A DNA stretch of 64,000 nt from Amphiura filiformis (GCF_039555335.1 NC_092644.1:47284428-47348427); one strand, 5' to 3'. Positions 41,850 through 54,989 are shown, counted from the first letter of the stretch. Notes: generated by a model from the sequence alone, not told the origin. Numbers and translations: made by a program.

Positions 41850-43320
41850 ATGTCACCAATCTTTATGTTGGCTCATTAGCAAGCAAACCCATTGCTGTCT
41901 TTCCTAGAACATTGGCAACTATTTGTTTTATTTTCAGTTTGGATTCATCTTGCCCCACCCTTAACTTCATTAGTTTATACCACAGATTTCACTGACTTCA
42001 AAAGAATAACAATAACACAGTTTTTAATAACAATTAATTTGATATTTTATTCATACAATATCTTCTCTTTTATGTACAACCATTTTGGTCATGTGTACAA
42101 AAATCATACTATCACTACATGAAGGTGCATGGTTACAGATATAGTTAAATATAGTCATTTATACATACATTGTACAACATACATTTCTTGACATAGGTTT
42201 GGCACAATTGTACAGATACATATGGGGAACTGCCACGGTGTTTTTTTATATACCCTTCTATATCACATTAACAGCCATGTGATATTATCAAAAAGGCTTG
42301 ACATGTGTCCTACTCGTTTAGATGATGTTAGGATGGTTCTCAATTAGTTTCTTGGTTGTTGTTTTTATTCTCATTTATAGGAACATAGTCATTGTGTATG
42401 GGTGGTGCAATAATCATGTGCACCCAGGGTTTGATATTTTTGGCAGGTCAAAAAAAAGGTTTTTTAATAAAATTACCCGCTTAAAAAAACACCCGCCAGT
42501 GGAAGTGTCAAAAGATGTTTGGCTCTGAATCTTACCAAGTATTTGATTTATAGATTTTTTATGTTCACTAATAATTTCTGTAAATGTTTGATGTGATTAT
42601 ATCTGTTAATTTTGCAGTTGAACTGTTTAGAGGATTTCTTCATGAGGTATGACTATGTGAAGAAATTTGTAAACCATGTTCTCCCAATACCATGCACATT
42701 CTACACACATAATACAGTATCAGAGCCCACTACTTTGTTTCAAATATTACTCTTATGCCCCCATTGAAAAAAGGTATAAATGCAATAATATTGTAATTGG
42801 TGTAGTCACAGTTATGTATGGTGGTTATTTGCAAGTACATAAGAGGTGTAATTTTGAATCCTTTGCATAATTTTGTGAACTTATGTTATGTGAATGTTTT
42901 CATCTGCATGATCTGCCACAGTATTGCATGGATATGTAATTATAATATGTTTTAAGAATTCCAATTGCATATTTTTGTATCATGGATATTGTATAAAAGT
43001 GATAATAGAGCTTGAGGTTTCTAGGGGAATAATTCATGAAATAGCTCTTCTTATAAAGGTCCACCTCACAGTGGATCCAACTCAAATGTGTGGAGTGGAA
43101 TTCACAACCAACTATCCATGGTGTTGACAAATATTGCAATGCTTGTGATGTCTTCCAATGTCTGAACTCTTATAAACAATAAACATCAAGAGAATAATTT
43201 GTAGCTTGCCTGAAATTCCAAAGTTCAATCCCTGTATCAAAGTAAATTATCATGAAATAAAATTGTAAGACTTTGACTTCTTCTCATAAATATCTTGAAA
43301 TATGTATTGTTTTGAAAATG
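41850..43320. other. No gene seen
   Basis: AT-rich DNA with short frames only and no recognised repeats or motifs. Confidence 0.4.
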
Positions 43321-43327
43321 AATATTT

Positions 43328-43590
43328 TGTGACCTGTTGGTGGTTTTTGTTGGTGGTTTTGAGACCTTCCCATTGTTGAGTTGCAGTTCTTTGTTTGAAG
43401 ACATCTGTATAGTCAATGGTGTGTCCTTTGTGAATGGAGACATAATATACTGTAATGTTTATTCAATTATGTCCTCTTTCACAAAGAAAATACCACTGAA
43501 ATTAGGTATGTCTTCAAACAAAGAATACCAACTCAACCGTTGGAACTCCCAACCTGTGACTTTATGCTCATTTTGTGGGAGCAGGTCACA
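43328..43590. repeat. Foldback MITE with TGTGACCTG ends
   Basis: The ends are TGTGACCTG (43328-43336) and CAGGTCACA (43582-43590). Inside, GAGTTGCAGTTCTTTGTTTG, AAGACAT, TCAATGGTGTG and TCCTTTGTGAATG are mirrored as AATACCACTGAAATTA, ATGTCTTCAAACAAAGAATA and CCAACTCAACCGTTGG with mismatches. About 263 bp, no coding content. Confidence 0.8.
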
Positions 43591-43979
43591 TATAGTTTGA
43601 ATGTGGTTTTTTTTTTCAAGTAGTGACTTTCGATGTCTTAACATGCCTGTAAGGCAACTACCAATACTACTAACTACAATTCATGGCACATTGGATGGCC
43701 CAGGGAAAAGTTAGCCCATATTTGCAAGACTATCCATGCCTTCAAGGTGAAATAAACCTACTCATGTTACCGTCTGGCCATGGTGTGGCCTGCTGTCTGA
43801 TCTTTCCTGGGAAATGAGGTCGTACAATTTGGCCCTTTAAATGCAAAATCTGGATCGGTCAGGCCCAAAGAACAAGGTTTTTTCCCTTGTCGCTTAAATA
43901 CCATTGAAGATCTGTTGATAACACTTGTGTGTCCAAAACATAGATCAATATTATCATCACCGTATTAAAGCCACAATGT

Positions 43980-44640
43980 ATGATTTCCATCAAATTTTAG
44001 TTTTGTCATTCTTTGCTCAAAATGCTGAAATAATATTAGTAATAACCGTCAGGAAATGTTTCTGTCCAATTTGGAGTTCTATGTTTGAATATGACATTAT
44101 GTCAAAATTGCTTTGTTGACCTGACAAACACAACTCAAAATGCCGAAATAACATTAGTAATAACTGTCAGGAAATGTTTGTGTCTATTTAAGATAACAAT
44201 AAGAAGGTAGAGTGAAAGAAACCCCACTGGGTATTTTTTGCCGCTTAACGTTGAGTTCTGTGTGGACTTAATGTCTGAATACGACATGTATCAAAATTGC
44301 TCTGTTGACCTAACAAACACAAACTTGAAGTGCTGAAATAATGTCAGTAATAACCGTCAGGAAATGTTTCTGTCCATTTTACGCACAAATATCAAGGTAC
44401 AGGGAAAGAAACCCCACTGGCTTTTTGTGCCGTTTAACGTGGAGTTTTATCATGTCTATGGGAACTTGATGTCTGAATATGACAGTATGTCAAAATTGCT
44501 CTGTGAACCTGACAAACACAATGAATTTGGCTGATTCCATTTAGGTTTACATCGGAACATCTGTAAACATTATAAATATACCACAAGCATCAGGTTTGAA
44601 AGAAACTTCCCCTATTACAAATATAAGATCATATATCATG
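43980..44640. repeat. Interspersed repeat family, tandem copy (three ~190 bp units)
   Basis: The units share AAATGCTGAAATAATATTAG, TAATAACCGTCAGGAAATGT and AGAAACCCCACTGG, then GTCAAAATTGCTCTGTTGAC. They begin near 44017, 44130 and 44330. The last unit runs on into GGCTGATTCCATTTAGG as in the copy at 4400-4790. A third dispersed copy is at 53690-53905. Confidence 0.8.
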
Positions 44641-44699
44641 GCTTTAATTGATATTGATGTGAGGTTACCAACAGATTTGCCATATTATCATTTACTTTT

Positions 44700-45190
44700 A
44701 TATCATTAAAAGTTCCTGTATGACATTTGCAGCTAAACTGCATGATCATGCTTTCTGAAAGAGGATGGATGAAAAAGAAGTAGTAGAATACTTGGAACCA
44801 GAACTGGCTTTGTGCAAAATTGATGTTTGAGTTTCAACGTTTGATTCTTCCGGAAAAATAAAAAAAATCCTGGCAAAAGCAATACTTATCCAAGTTTCCT
44901 TGGCCAGATCTGGATCTAAGCCCTTGAAATGGTCATTTTGGGAAAAATTGAGAAAGCTTTCAGAATAATGTGATAGCACCAGTTCACATGATATGAATTA
45001 ATAATATACAAGGGAAAATCTCTCGAAAGTTTTATCAGCAAATTGGTCAAAATATTTGATTTTAACAATTTTTTTTGTCTTGAAAAACTGTTACATTCAA
45101 CCGACACCATGTGAAGCACAATAATCCTTTGCAGTCCCTTTGTTGTGGTGGTATACTAAATCTGTTGTTAATGCCCTGTCCCAATATCCC
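44700..45190. other. No gene seen
   Basis: AT-rich sequence; the short minus-strand frames have no recognised motif. Confidence 0.35.
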
Positions 45191-45194
45191 AGGT

Positions 45195-45554
45195 CTATTT
45201 GTTGTGTGTGATAATGTCGTAAGACCAGATTACATCATCAAATGGGTTATTCCAGTTAAATTCCATCCCACATGGGGTGTAGACCGCAAATGGAGTCACC
45301 AACTCAAGTAACCCCATTTGAAATTCACACTCCCTGTGTAGAAGATCATGTCTTCCATAGATGAGCATGGATCTCAAATGGAATAGCCCGATTAATAGAT
45401 CTTGTTGCCTCTCCTTTGGAAGTAAGCAAGTTGAATTGTCCCAGCCTGAGTCTATGGTCAGTCCTATTATAATGTAATGTCTCTGTTCAGATTCAAATCT
45501 CTCATTTTCTGTATTCAGATACCATGATAAAATGTTGTGGTAGAAAGTACCCAA
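45195..45554 (-). pseudogene. Possible reverse transcriptase/RNase H fragment
   Basis: A 119-codon open frame reads HYIIIGLTIDSGWDNSTCLL, PKERQQDLLIGLFHLRSMLI and CEFQMGLLELVTPFAVYTPC. The order 'L-G-L-x-I-D-S ... L-P-x-E-(K/R)-x-x-x-L ... G-x-L-x-x-x-x-x-A-V' is that of the segment after the reverse-transcriptase catalytic core in DIRS-like elements (fLGfxIDS, LPxEK, LiGxLxxAxxVV). Similarity is partial, so this is a suggestion. No neighbouring element parts are visible. Confidence 0.35.
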
Positions 45555-45618
45555 CCTTTAGAATACACAAATTAACAGTATAATTTCACTATGAGCAAAT
45601 ATGATGGTTAGTCATTAT

Positions 45619-45778
45619 AGCTTCATTTGGCTTTCCCGAGGACAGAAGCGTCCGTGTGTGATACACATGTGATTAGAGGTAGTGCATCTTTAATGTGTGA
45701 TGCAGTTTCGCCCTAAATGCCTTCGATCGCGTGTGTATCACACACAAACGCAATTGTCTCGAGAAAACCAAATGAACT
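45619..45778. repeat. Foldback MITE (160 bp)
   Basis: AGCTTCATTTGGCTTTCCCG ... GTGTGTGATACACA at the left and TGTGTATCACACACAAACGC ... ACCAAATGAACTT at the right are inverted copies of about 47 bp with a few mismatches. Confidence 0.85.
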
Positions 45779-45779
45779 T

Positions 45780-48700
45780 TAGTCAGTCCATTCCTCTCAA
45801 TGCAATAGAATTTATAGTGTTGAAGTCATAATGACAGTACATAGTCCTACATGTATTCTGATCAAGGAAAATGAGGACAATTCAAAGAGATAATTGAAAA
45901 TTAAGAGGAGGAACATTTCATTATATGACATAATGGCTGAAAACAAAATAGAATGATTTGGCTATTAATCAGCATATAATTCATTTACAATTTCTTTGAC
46001 ATAGTCCTTTTGTTGCTTGATCAGATTCAGCAAACACATTTATAGAAATAACAATTACAATGTTGCAACTCACTTTGAATAACAAATGTGTTACAACTCA
46101 ATTTGCAAGTAAAATAATCCAAGTTTAATATCTGTATCTTACAATAATTTTACTGAGGTGCATGGTATACCACATACCAGAGCATCTGTGTTAAGATTCC
46201 TATCCTGCCAACTTGGTTGCTGCATCAGAGTTCATTACTTCCAGGGATGTCATTATCTTGATTGGAAATTTTGAATTAAATTCAATGTCATGGGTAATTT
46301 GGTATGAAGGCACAACATTTCCTTTAGTCAGATATTGCTCAGTTTTCAAAAAACAGTATTTGCAACATTTTAAATAGAAGACAACAAGGGTATAACATGA
46401 CTAAATGATGAAATATATATATTTTTTTACATAAGCATCTTGCAACTTGTTGCAGATATATTTCAAATAAATAAGGTCAATAAATTCTGAGGTAGCAGAA
46501 AAGGTGGCAGGATGGGTGTAAAGAAAACATCCTCTGGACTTCTTGTTAACTGTAGTTTCTTGTGCATTATTGTAAATGGTGAGATCTCTATAAGCTATGG
46601 AGTACTAATGGTTGATATAGTTTTATGAAATGTAATAGTGCATATAACTTTGTCTTAAATGTGACCTTTCCTCAAAACAAAGAACAAATGTATTTGTTTA
46701 TTTATCATAATAATATCTTGTATTTTTGTATTGTGCATTCTATACAAAAGTGTAGAAATTACAACTTTGAAAGATTGTATGTTCCTGACATTGATGAGCT
46801 TAGAATAAATCGGCAGTGTGTGCTGCTTTCATTAGAAAATATATGTAGTGAATTTGGTTTTCGTGTTATAATATATAGTGAATTTGGTTCTTGTTTTATT
46901 TATACAGGCAATATAACATAAAACCCCATGGACATTTCTGCCTTTCTTATAGTGCCCCTTATTGGTTAATTACATGATATATTCGTCTGAATAACCAACC
47001 AAAATAGAGCTTTTAGATTACTTAGCAATTATTAGCTTAATCCCCTTCAGCCCTGATGACAATTCTTACCATAATACATAATTATAGCTTCTTTGTAACC
47101 AATTGAAGTAATTCTTAGAGCCATATAATTTGATTGATTGTGGTTTGCCCATACAGCTTTTGACTTACATCTTGCAACTTATTATTTATTTATCACTGCT
47201 GTGCTGCTGCGATTGGCAAGCCTCTATCTCTCAATTATTGACCAGGTTAAAAGAGTCAATGTTTGTGTGATTTCCACGTGTTGACTAGATTACTGTAAGC
47301 TTTCCCTATAGAGGGTATTCAATACGACGTCACTAATGACAGACTCATCCTCTTTAAATAAAATTCTGTTCTCCATAAGGTGCCACGGGACAATTCGCAT
47401 GATAATACAATAAAACAGGTGATAGGTATGAATGGTTGTGGAATCGATCTAGAGACCTGTCCTCGGTCATCTTAAGCTATCATAGAGCTATCCTCCAACA
47501 TACTCCCTATAATGAGTTAATGAGTGCCTAGCATGATTTACTGAGAGACAGGGTTGGTAGCAACCATTGTATAAACCGTGATCCAATGCAAGAGATTTGA
47601 CGAGGCCCTCTACAGTCAATATAATACCAAGGGATGGTTTATAGTTTTCAGGGGTTTTTCAGTATGAGGAAACCACTATATTAGTTATCAGTCATATATG
47701 GTTTGTCAGTCCAAACATTTGTCAGTCAGTCAAATAAAGAACCTAATTAGATGGAAAAAGCCCCTTCCACTTGTCAGAAAATATAAATAAAAGAAACTTA
47801 AAGGCGGTGAAAGCAAAAAACTGTTCTACAGGAGAACGAACCTTTCAAGTATGGTCTGTTGGCAAATGACTAAAAATCAAAATTTCCAAATAAATTGCAA
47901 TTTCTCCCCTCGCTTTGCTCGCAGTATTGTTAGCCAAATAAATTCACTTTTTGCACCAAAGAACTCATTTTACATGCATGCAGCAATTTCCGTCAAATTT
48001 TCCTACTTCCTTGAGTGGAAAAGCTGGGTCGCTTTGGGGCCCGTAGAACTGGGTTGGATTTTTTAAGTCAACTATCTGTCATTTGTCATATCCAGGTTGT
48101 AGCATATAAAAGTACATGTCAAAGGTATATTCCACACACACAATCGTATACTTTCAGTAACAGAATCTAAGCATTGCTCTCCTTTGAAACATTGTGAACC
48201 AACTTCAAAGAGTCAAGTTTGTCATGGTTAAAAGAAAAGTCATGTTTGTCATTATCCATGTCAGTCAAGTGACCTTACTGCAATGGCAGAGATTACATTT
48301 AGAAAGAAGGACAATGGTAGGAGACAAAAGAAGTTTCATCCATGATAAGGTAGAGTAGAAAGGTAAGTCTGATTCTTTTCATATTGGGGACAAAATTGAT
48401 TTTAAGAAGAAAAAAGGCTTGTATCAAGGCTAGAGTTTCGCCCACATTATGGGACATGAAAGTTTAAAATTGCAGATGTCTGTGTTGTAAATATTCTAAA
48501 GAATAATAGCAACTTATTTACAACAAATTGTTTTTTAAGTTTGATAGCCACTTATTTACATAAAATACAGACAGTGTGTCAATTGAAGCTGTCAATTGTG
48601 TATAAAGTAGCTTGAAGTGGTTCTTGACTTCACTCATAATAAATAATAACAACTTTGTTTACAATTGTCCCAAATTAAATAATCAAACTTACTTGTAGCT

Positions 48701-48880
48701 GTTGGTTTTATTGTCTTGTTTATTTAAGAAGTAATTAAATCTCTCATTTGTAAATGATGAATAACAGCACTGCTTACACTCATCTAATTATATTCCATGC
48801 GATATATATATAAGGAGATCTGAGCACTTGTGACTTGTAGCCATTTTTGAGAGCATGAATGCATTATTCTCTTGGCTTTG
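45780..48880. other. No gene seen
   Basis: Three kilobases of AT-rich DNA without a domain, array or structural RNA that I can recognise. The 98-codon plus frame at 46625 is not protein-like enough to call. Confidence 0.45.
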
Positions 48881-49140
48881 TGTGTTTGTGACGTGTGTGT
48901 ATCCAGGGGATTGAGTGGTGTGGTGGGGGTTGGGGTGAGTGTGTGATGTTTAACCAGTTCCATGTGGAAACATTTGAAACATACTGGACCAGACTCAATC
49001 AAGGAAACCAAGCTTACCAAAAACTGGTTGGGTTGATGGGGTGTTTGGGTGGGCAGGTGGGGGTGAGTAGGTATGTGTAATTGTGCATAATATGTATGGG
49101 AATGAATGTAGGGGGGTGTTTGTCTCTCTGTCTATATCTG
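48880..49140. repeat. GT-rich low-complexity region
   Basis: Runs of GTGTG and GGGTGGG with degenerate spacing on the plus strand. The frames across it are shadows of this composition. Confidence 0.6.
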
Positions 49141-49212
49141 TTTCTTGGGTTGTCATTGACATATGCATTTTCACTGAAACTATTCCAGAAAAATACACAC
49201 GAATTTTCTGTG

Positions 49213-49320
49213 ATTATAAAAAAGTGTTATCCCGTTTTGCCAAATGAAGCAGCTAAATCCTAAAGGATTAAGATTTAGCTATGTTTCATTTGGCAAAACA
49301 GAATGATATTTTTTTGATAA
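49213..49320. repeat. Foldback element (~107 bp)
   Basis: TTATCCCGTTTTGCCAAATG ... AGCTAAATC at the left and GATTTAGCTATGTTTCATTT, GGCAAAACAGAATGAT at the right are inverted copies, with T/A runs outside. Confidence 0.85.
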
Positions 49321-49687
49321 AAATAAAAGAGTGCTGTATATTTCTGAAATAGGGAGTAGGGACGTCAACGGGATGTCAGACAACCCTAAATACCTAATCA
49401 TGTGTGTATTTTGTGTACAATTAGGAAAATACCATTTAATAACATCCGTGTAGGGCAGTTCTGATGAACGTTATAAGCACAACTTTCCCAAATTGAACGA
49501 ATGCTTAAAGAACATCAGAGATAAAGAAAACTAAAGAAAATTACAAAATTAAAAACAAAATGTATGAGTGGAGTAAATAAAAGGGAAGAAAACTCGAAAA
49601 GAAAACGAGACACATGGATTGTCCACAACGATTCACAGCTGTTCACTCTCACGTCCAAGGTCATGGTTCATGTCATCATCATCTAAA

Positions 49688-49978
49688 GGCTATAGACGAA
49701 TCAAACGAGCCAAGTGATGGTCAGAAATCATTCGGCCATTACTGGGTCCCCTTCGCACCAAATTGGTATTGTGACTGTCCAATTGGATGGATTAAAGCCG
49801 CTTAAAAATCGATGTTATTGCATTGTGTTGTAAACTTTCATTTTGTCTATGTGTAACGCGGGTGATGGAATGCAGTTTAAAATTTCCGCCAAGGCTGCAT
49901 CTTTTCACATTTTAGCTGGAATGACGGGGACCCAGCTATGGCTGCCATTGAGGCGTAGGAATTGGATTCGTCTATAAA
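49688..49978. repeat. Degenerate inverted-repeat element
   Basis: CTATAGACGAATCAAACGAG ... GGCCATTACTGGGTCCCCTT at the left corresponds to the inverse of the right end, GGGACCCAGCTATGGCTGCC ... GGATTCGTCTATAA. Similarity is clear at the ends and weak between them. Confidence 0.55.
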
Positions 49979-50689
49979 ATACAAATGTTGACTTCAATTT
50001 CTAGGATTTGTCTTCTTTTTTTTTCTTTCTTTTTTTAATTTTTCAAAAGATTTAAGACTTTGGAATGCTTTAGGAAATTTAATACTAATATATAAGTTTA
50101 AAGAACTTTAAATCTATTTGTGGTACTGGGGGTGTTAGAAAAGAAAAAGGGCCACTTTGGTTTCCTCGAGTATTGTTGTAAAAGATCGAAAACTACTAAC
50201 AATGTAATTTTACATTGGAGAAACAAACCCCCTCTCTCACTAATTCATGAAAATCCTCTGGACGAGAACCAAAACATTAACTATAGGGTGAGTGATCCTA
50301 GCTGAGAGCAAGGACAGGAAAATGAAGAACGCTTGTGATGGCAACCCCTGAAGCAACCCCTTGAATTTAGTATGCATCCAATTCATATATCGAGAAAAAA
50401 AACCCAAGGTAAATTACGATATTATTACTATGGGTTGAACCACAGATCCTGGGCCAAAAACGTTTCTTCAGATAATCAAATAAAAGGCTGCTGACCGACT
50501 ATTAATTCGTCCATTTTTAGAATTGATCAAAACTACGACTGCAAACATCATCAGATGAATTGGTACTCAAAATACAGGCTGTATCAAAATAATCGTTACC
50601 TATCCGTTTTGATGTTTATTGAGGACTTGAAAATCAAACTTCCGCGAAATGCAACATCGGATTATCTTGAAATGACCAGAAAAGGGGCG

Positions 50690-50977
50690 GCTTATAGTTA
50701 TAAACGTGTTATAAATCAGTTTTGGTTTTATCCAAAACATTCAAATGTATATGAACAAACACTACAACAACATTCTAAAAATGTTGTCAAAATGTTATTG
50801 TAAAATATTTGTTGGCAAACATTTTTGATGTTAAAACATTACGTCCACTCTTTAATAACTTTACGTTAAAATGTTTTGCATAGTTTCAAGAATATTTTTG
50901 GAATGTTACTAAAACGTTTTATACCCTTTATATAACCCGACAATAAGTATTCTTTAAATTGTTTTCTGTTTACTGGG
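50690..50977. repeat. Dispersed 'AACGTTTT' MITE, right part
   Basis: It has repeated AAAATGTT/AACATTTT motifs, TTTTATACCCTTTATATAAC and the terminus TGTTTACTGGG. A related, better-bounded copy is at 52741-53011 (CCCAGCAAAT end, TTATATAACCCGACA inside). Confidence 0.55.
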
Positions 50978-51256
50978 TATATTTTTATGACATTTGATAA
51001 CTTTGATCTATATTATTCAATACATGTATAAAAGTACAGTCCTGTCCATAATCACTGGACACTTATGGGCACTGACCAATTATTTTTATACAACCTGTAT
51101 TCATGGCTTAAAGCAACAGGAAAATGGGTTTTAAAATCCAATGAATAAATTATATCCACTGACACTTTGGTAACTCCCGAGGTTAAATAAAGGATCGGTA
51201 TAACCTGACTCGCCCAAAGATACCTTAATCCAAGTGTGCCTTAATCCGTGGTCAAA

Positions 51257-51330
51257 ATGTCGTGTGTTGGTCTCGTGGTTAGTTGTCTGATTTGCATGTC
51301 ATTATAGTCAATCGAACCTATTTTAATCTT
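51257..51330 (+). repeat. tRNA-like (SINE head-like) sequence
   Basis: GGTCTCGTGGTTAGTTGTCTG, TTTGCATGTCATTATAG and TCAATCGAACCT lie in the spacing of a tRNA 5' half, anticodon region and a degraded B box. This is suggestive of a tRNA-derived SINE head, not a functional tRNA: no acceptor stem is evident. Confidence 0.3.
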
Positions 51331-51339
51331 ATACGTGTT

Positions 51340-52735
51340 AGGTAGCTTTAGGTTATATAAAATAGGGTTACCTATTACGCCTGTGGAATATTTATGATAC
51401 TAGATACGCAGGTGTCCATTTACTTAACAATGTCATTGATCCAGAAATGGAATACTCAATTTTTATTTAATATTTTATGGTACTGATTAGTAAATATTTA
51501 TTTGTGCTAATCTGTCAGTCTGTCGTTGTTGTCATTCGGTCCTGTTAAAATTATATAAATATGACCTTTCTTTAAAATGGGTTTCTCGATTGACGAATTG
51601 CATAATTATAAACCGTCTCTTTGATTTGTACTAACTATAGAGGGCGATCTTGTGCAAAGCTGTTTTTTCCAGGCGGCATAGGACACGCAACACGGACGTA
51701 CGAGGCTGGCGAAGATACAGGGCTGACAGCCCCATTCACAATACACGGTTAGCGATTATAAATGGACAATTAACATACTTGCAGTGGGGTACTTTGCAGA
51801 ACCCCAACGGTTTTAGAGTAAGATAATTTTGCTTTGACACCACATAACAAATTTAGAATTGTTTGTGAAGATTTCATGATTATGTGTTAATCCAATGGCG
51901 ACGTCAAAAATAGCGATATCGCATCCACCATCATCTGGTTTTTTCGTAGTCGCGTACGGGCAACTGGCGAATCGGCTATTGCGCTTCACAGGTTCTATAG
52001 GGACGGTATATTGTAATCTGTAATCGGTATGTAGAAATCCCGACGAATTAAATGGTCGACGATTAATTAGTAGTACAATTAAGTTATTGGGTGATCAGAT
52101 TTGCCGGGCAGATTTGTTCATATTTTGTTTTCTATCTTACATTGAGGCCCATCATTAAAACAATTTGTTTCCACGATTTAGTTCAGACCATCAAACGAAA
52201 CGTATCTCGGAAATTATTTTTTACTGGGATAAATGAGCTATATGAGCTTTCTTTTGTTACCAAAATCGCGCAGTTTTCATGAGGAACAGTGGCGGGTTAG
52301 ACTTTTGATCTGGTCAAAATATACGCAATATAAGCGCAGTAAGTATGGCCTACTTAGAAAGCAGACGACCTTAGTTCCTAGGACGGAGGAATTGGTTTTG
52401 TGAAATATGACACTGCACTTAATTCAATAAAAGTAACTTGATTCAGATATTGTCATTGGAAACTATTTGAATCACAAAACGCGAGTTTTAAAGATGACAT
52501 TTTCATCGCAGTCATCTGGCCTTATAAAGGCTGTTTCCCGCGCTCATGGCGCTTTTCCTATTCAATGCAATGTGCCAAGTTTATAGCCTTTACGCTGTGT
52601 CTTTTGTTTGCGTGTTCGGAGGAAAAGTCAGTTGAAAATTCGTTAATGTGTTATCATCCGAATGAGTACAGTGTTGGGGGAAATTGCATCGTATCAAAAA
52701 TGAACATTGCAAACTCATACAAGACGATCTGAACA
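51340..52735. other. No gene seen
   Basis: AT-rich sequence with no identified feature. ATTATAAACCGTCTCTTTGA near 51605 resembles the inverse of 53225-53260 (GCCCTCTGTCTATAATACAA ... GGGCGGTTTATAGT), which may mark ends of an unrecognised repeat. Confidence 0.35.
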
Positions 52736-52740
52736 ACATA

Positions 52741-53011
52741 CCCAGCAAATACCCCGGCAAACACAAAACGCTTTTAACACATTTAAAACGTATTATATTT
52801 TGGGTTTTAGTTTTGGTAAAAAAAGTTCTAATAACATTATTTTACAAAGCATTTTTGGCTTAATATTTTGTCAACAAATGAATACATTATGTTAGAATAT
52901 TTTGCAGTAAGTGTTCATGAATTTGTTTATATAACCCGACATTTAAACGTTTTCTGGCAACCTTTTTCTAATTGTTGCGAATAATGTCGAAAACGTTTTG
53001 TGTCTGCCAGG
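52741..53011. repeat. TA-flanked MITE with CAAACACAAAACG ends
   Basis: The left end CCCAGCAAATACCCCGGCAA, then ACACAAAACG; the right end CGTTTTGTGTCTGCCAGG. TA lies immediately outside both ends (52739-52740 and 53012-53013). The interior is AT-rich. The length is 271 bp. Confidence 0.65.
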
Positions 53012-53689
53012 TAATCATGGTAATTGATGTCGGCCGATATATCCTCTCAATGATTTCTCAAGGGCTTCGTCGTCATTTGCGCATAGTGGTGAATACTAGA
53101 TCACAATCAACAGTATAGTCATGTATCAACTATTTAAGCCATTAGCAATGGTTAACAACACGATTCTCTCAGAGCAAGTAATGAACTTGGCAATTAGCGG
53201 CTTTTACACTTTAGAAAATCGATTACGTTGCCCTCTGTCTATAATACAAAGGGCGGTTTATAGTTCTTCTTGGTTCGACAGTATGAAGAGTTACTTGTAC
53301 TGAAAATAGCTACGAATGTTACTTAGACAAAAGGAAATACTTTAACTTCATGATGACGATACAAAAAATTGATCAACAAAACCGTATAACGAATAGTATC
53401 TACATATTAACACAACATTACAAATACCGAATTCTGTCATTTAAAGCCTTAATGTACGATCTTTTTAAATTTTTAGATTTTTCTTTTTTCTTCCAAAATG
53501 ATAAAATAGTTAATATGCAATCATTATGAAAGTTGCCAATACATTTGGACGCGAAAAACATTGGTAATTTGCAAAGAGACAACATCATAAACTTCACCGC
53601 TATCACTTGAAATATCTCACACTTTTTGGATTAGGACGCCGAGTGCGGCCTCAGAGTTAGTCAACTGGCTTCGTAGGAGACTAAGACTT

Positions 53690-53905
53690 GCGATCGTTCC
53701 GACATATAATCATAATCTGAAAATTATGATAATATGTCGGACCAACAGAAAATCATCCCGTTTTACCACAAATATAGGGCGAATTTGACAGTTTGCTCAT
53801 AGATGTAAGTTGGAACATGTGTAAGTATTAGAAATATGCCAAAAAATCGGTTTTGAAAAAAATAAAGGTATATTCTAAAAAAAGATCGTACATTAAGGCT
53901 TTAAT
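53690..53905. repeat. Interspersed repeat family, copy 3
   Basis: It carries the GACATATAATCATAATCTGA / AAATTATGATAATATGTC palindrome and AAGTTGGAACATGTGTAAG as in 4400-4790, followed by AAAAAGATCGTACATTAAGG. Confidence 0.75.
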
Positions 53906-54006
53906 TGTGCCTCCCACTCTGTCATTATTTTTCTTTAAGTTCACGTCAACATAATTTTACAGTAGGAAAGAGTTACAGTCGTACAGATTATAAAACTTGC
54001 ACCATT

Positions 54007-54179
54007 TACGAGGGTCATTCAAAAAGTTCTACCTCCATCGTCACATCTATGTTATCTTACGTGCCAGGAAATTGAAATTACCTATGATTAAACTCTTAAA
54101 TCTTGGCTTCAAAATAAAAGTTATTAAAGTTAACAGAGATGTGATGATGAAGGTAGAACTTTTCTGAATGACCCTCGTA
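54007..54179. mobile_element. Mariner-type palindromic MITE (169 bp, TA target duplication)
   Basis: TA, then CGAGGGTCATTCAAAAAGTT, CTACCTCCATCGTCACATCT; at the other end AGATGTGATGATGAAGGTAG, AACTTTTCTGAATGACCCTCG, then TA. The ends are inverted repeats of about 45 bp with few mismatches. CGAGGGTCATTC termini with TA duplication are typical of mariner elements. Confidence 0.9.
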
Positions 54180-54835
54180 GTACGTTTGGCGTAAGTAGCC
54201 GATAGCTCACGTTACTTCAATTGAAGTGTCCGTTGTAATGCTAAGCGCAAGCAAATATATCCACAAGACATGCAATGATATCGAACCGAAGAGTGTGCAG
54301 TTAGCAGTTAACTGGTTCTCTGCTCCGATTGTTTGGTTCTCTGCTCCGATTGTAAAGAGAGCATGTTTCAAACCAATTGTAAAAATGATCAGCATCAGAG
54401 AGTGTGCGAGTCGGTGTCATTTAGGCCTATACCTTATGAAATTAGACGACCGGCGTCTTTAAATAACTACCTTGCAGACATTAATTAGTTAATACAGCTT
54501 TGATTTTGTTTTTCGTCAGGTCAACATACATTCATAGATTTACGAAGCTGATAATACAGTAATATACATTCATTCCCTTTGTATTTTGCAATTTCATTGG
54601 AGGAAATTTATTTTTAAATTACACATAATTATTCCCAACAAACAGCTGGGAAGATATTATATTATATACATTTTATACATTCTTACATTGCGCTACCCTT
54701 TCTGAAAAATCTTATGCATATTTTCTTTCTTCTTTCGAATTGCCTGTAGTTTTGTTATCGATTAAACTTTTATACGTATTTCAGTGGTATATCGATATAA
54801 TTGAAACGTTGGAATACCATTTCTGTGGCGTTCTT

Positions 54836-54887
54836 GGGTGAGCTGAAGAGTTTGGAAAGTTAACTTTCCAAACTCTTCAGCTCACCC
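54836..54887. other. Perfect 52 bp palindrome without spacer
   Basis: GGGTGAGCTGAAGAGTTTGG, AAAGTT at 54836-54861 is exactly mirrored by AACTTTCCAAACTCTTCAGC, TCACCC at 54862-54887. No mismatch and no loop. Confidence 0.9.
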
Positions 54888-54989
54888 TTCTTCTCACCTG
54901 AGACTAACGTCCCCGCAGTTCTCACTGTCACATTTTGGTATGCATACAATAATACATTCAGCATTTATCGTTGCCCATGTGCTCCAGCA

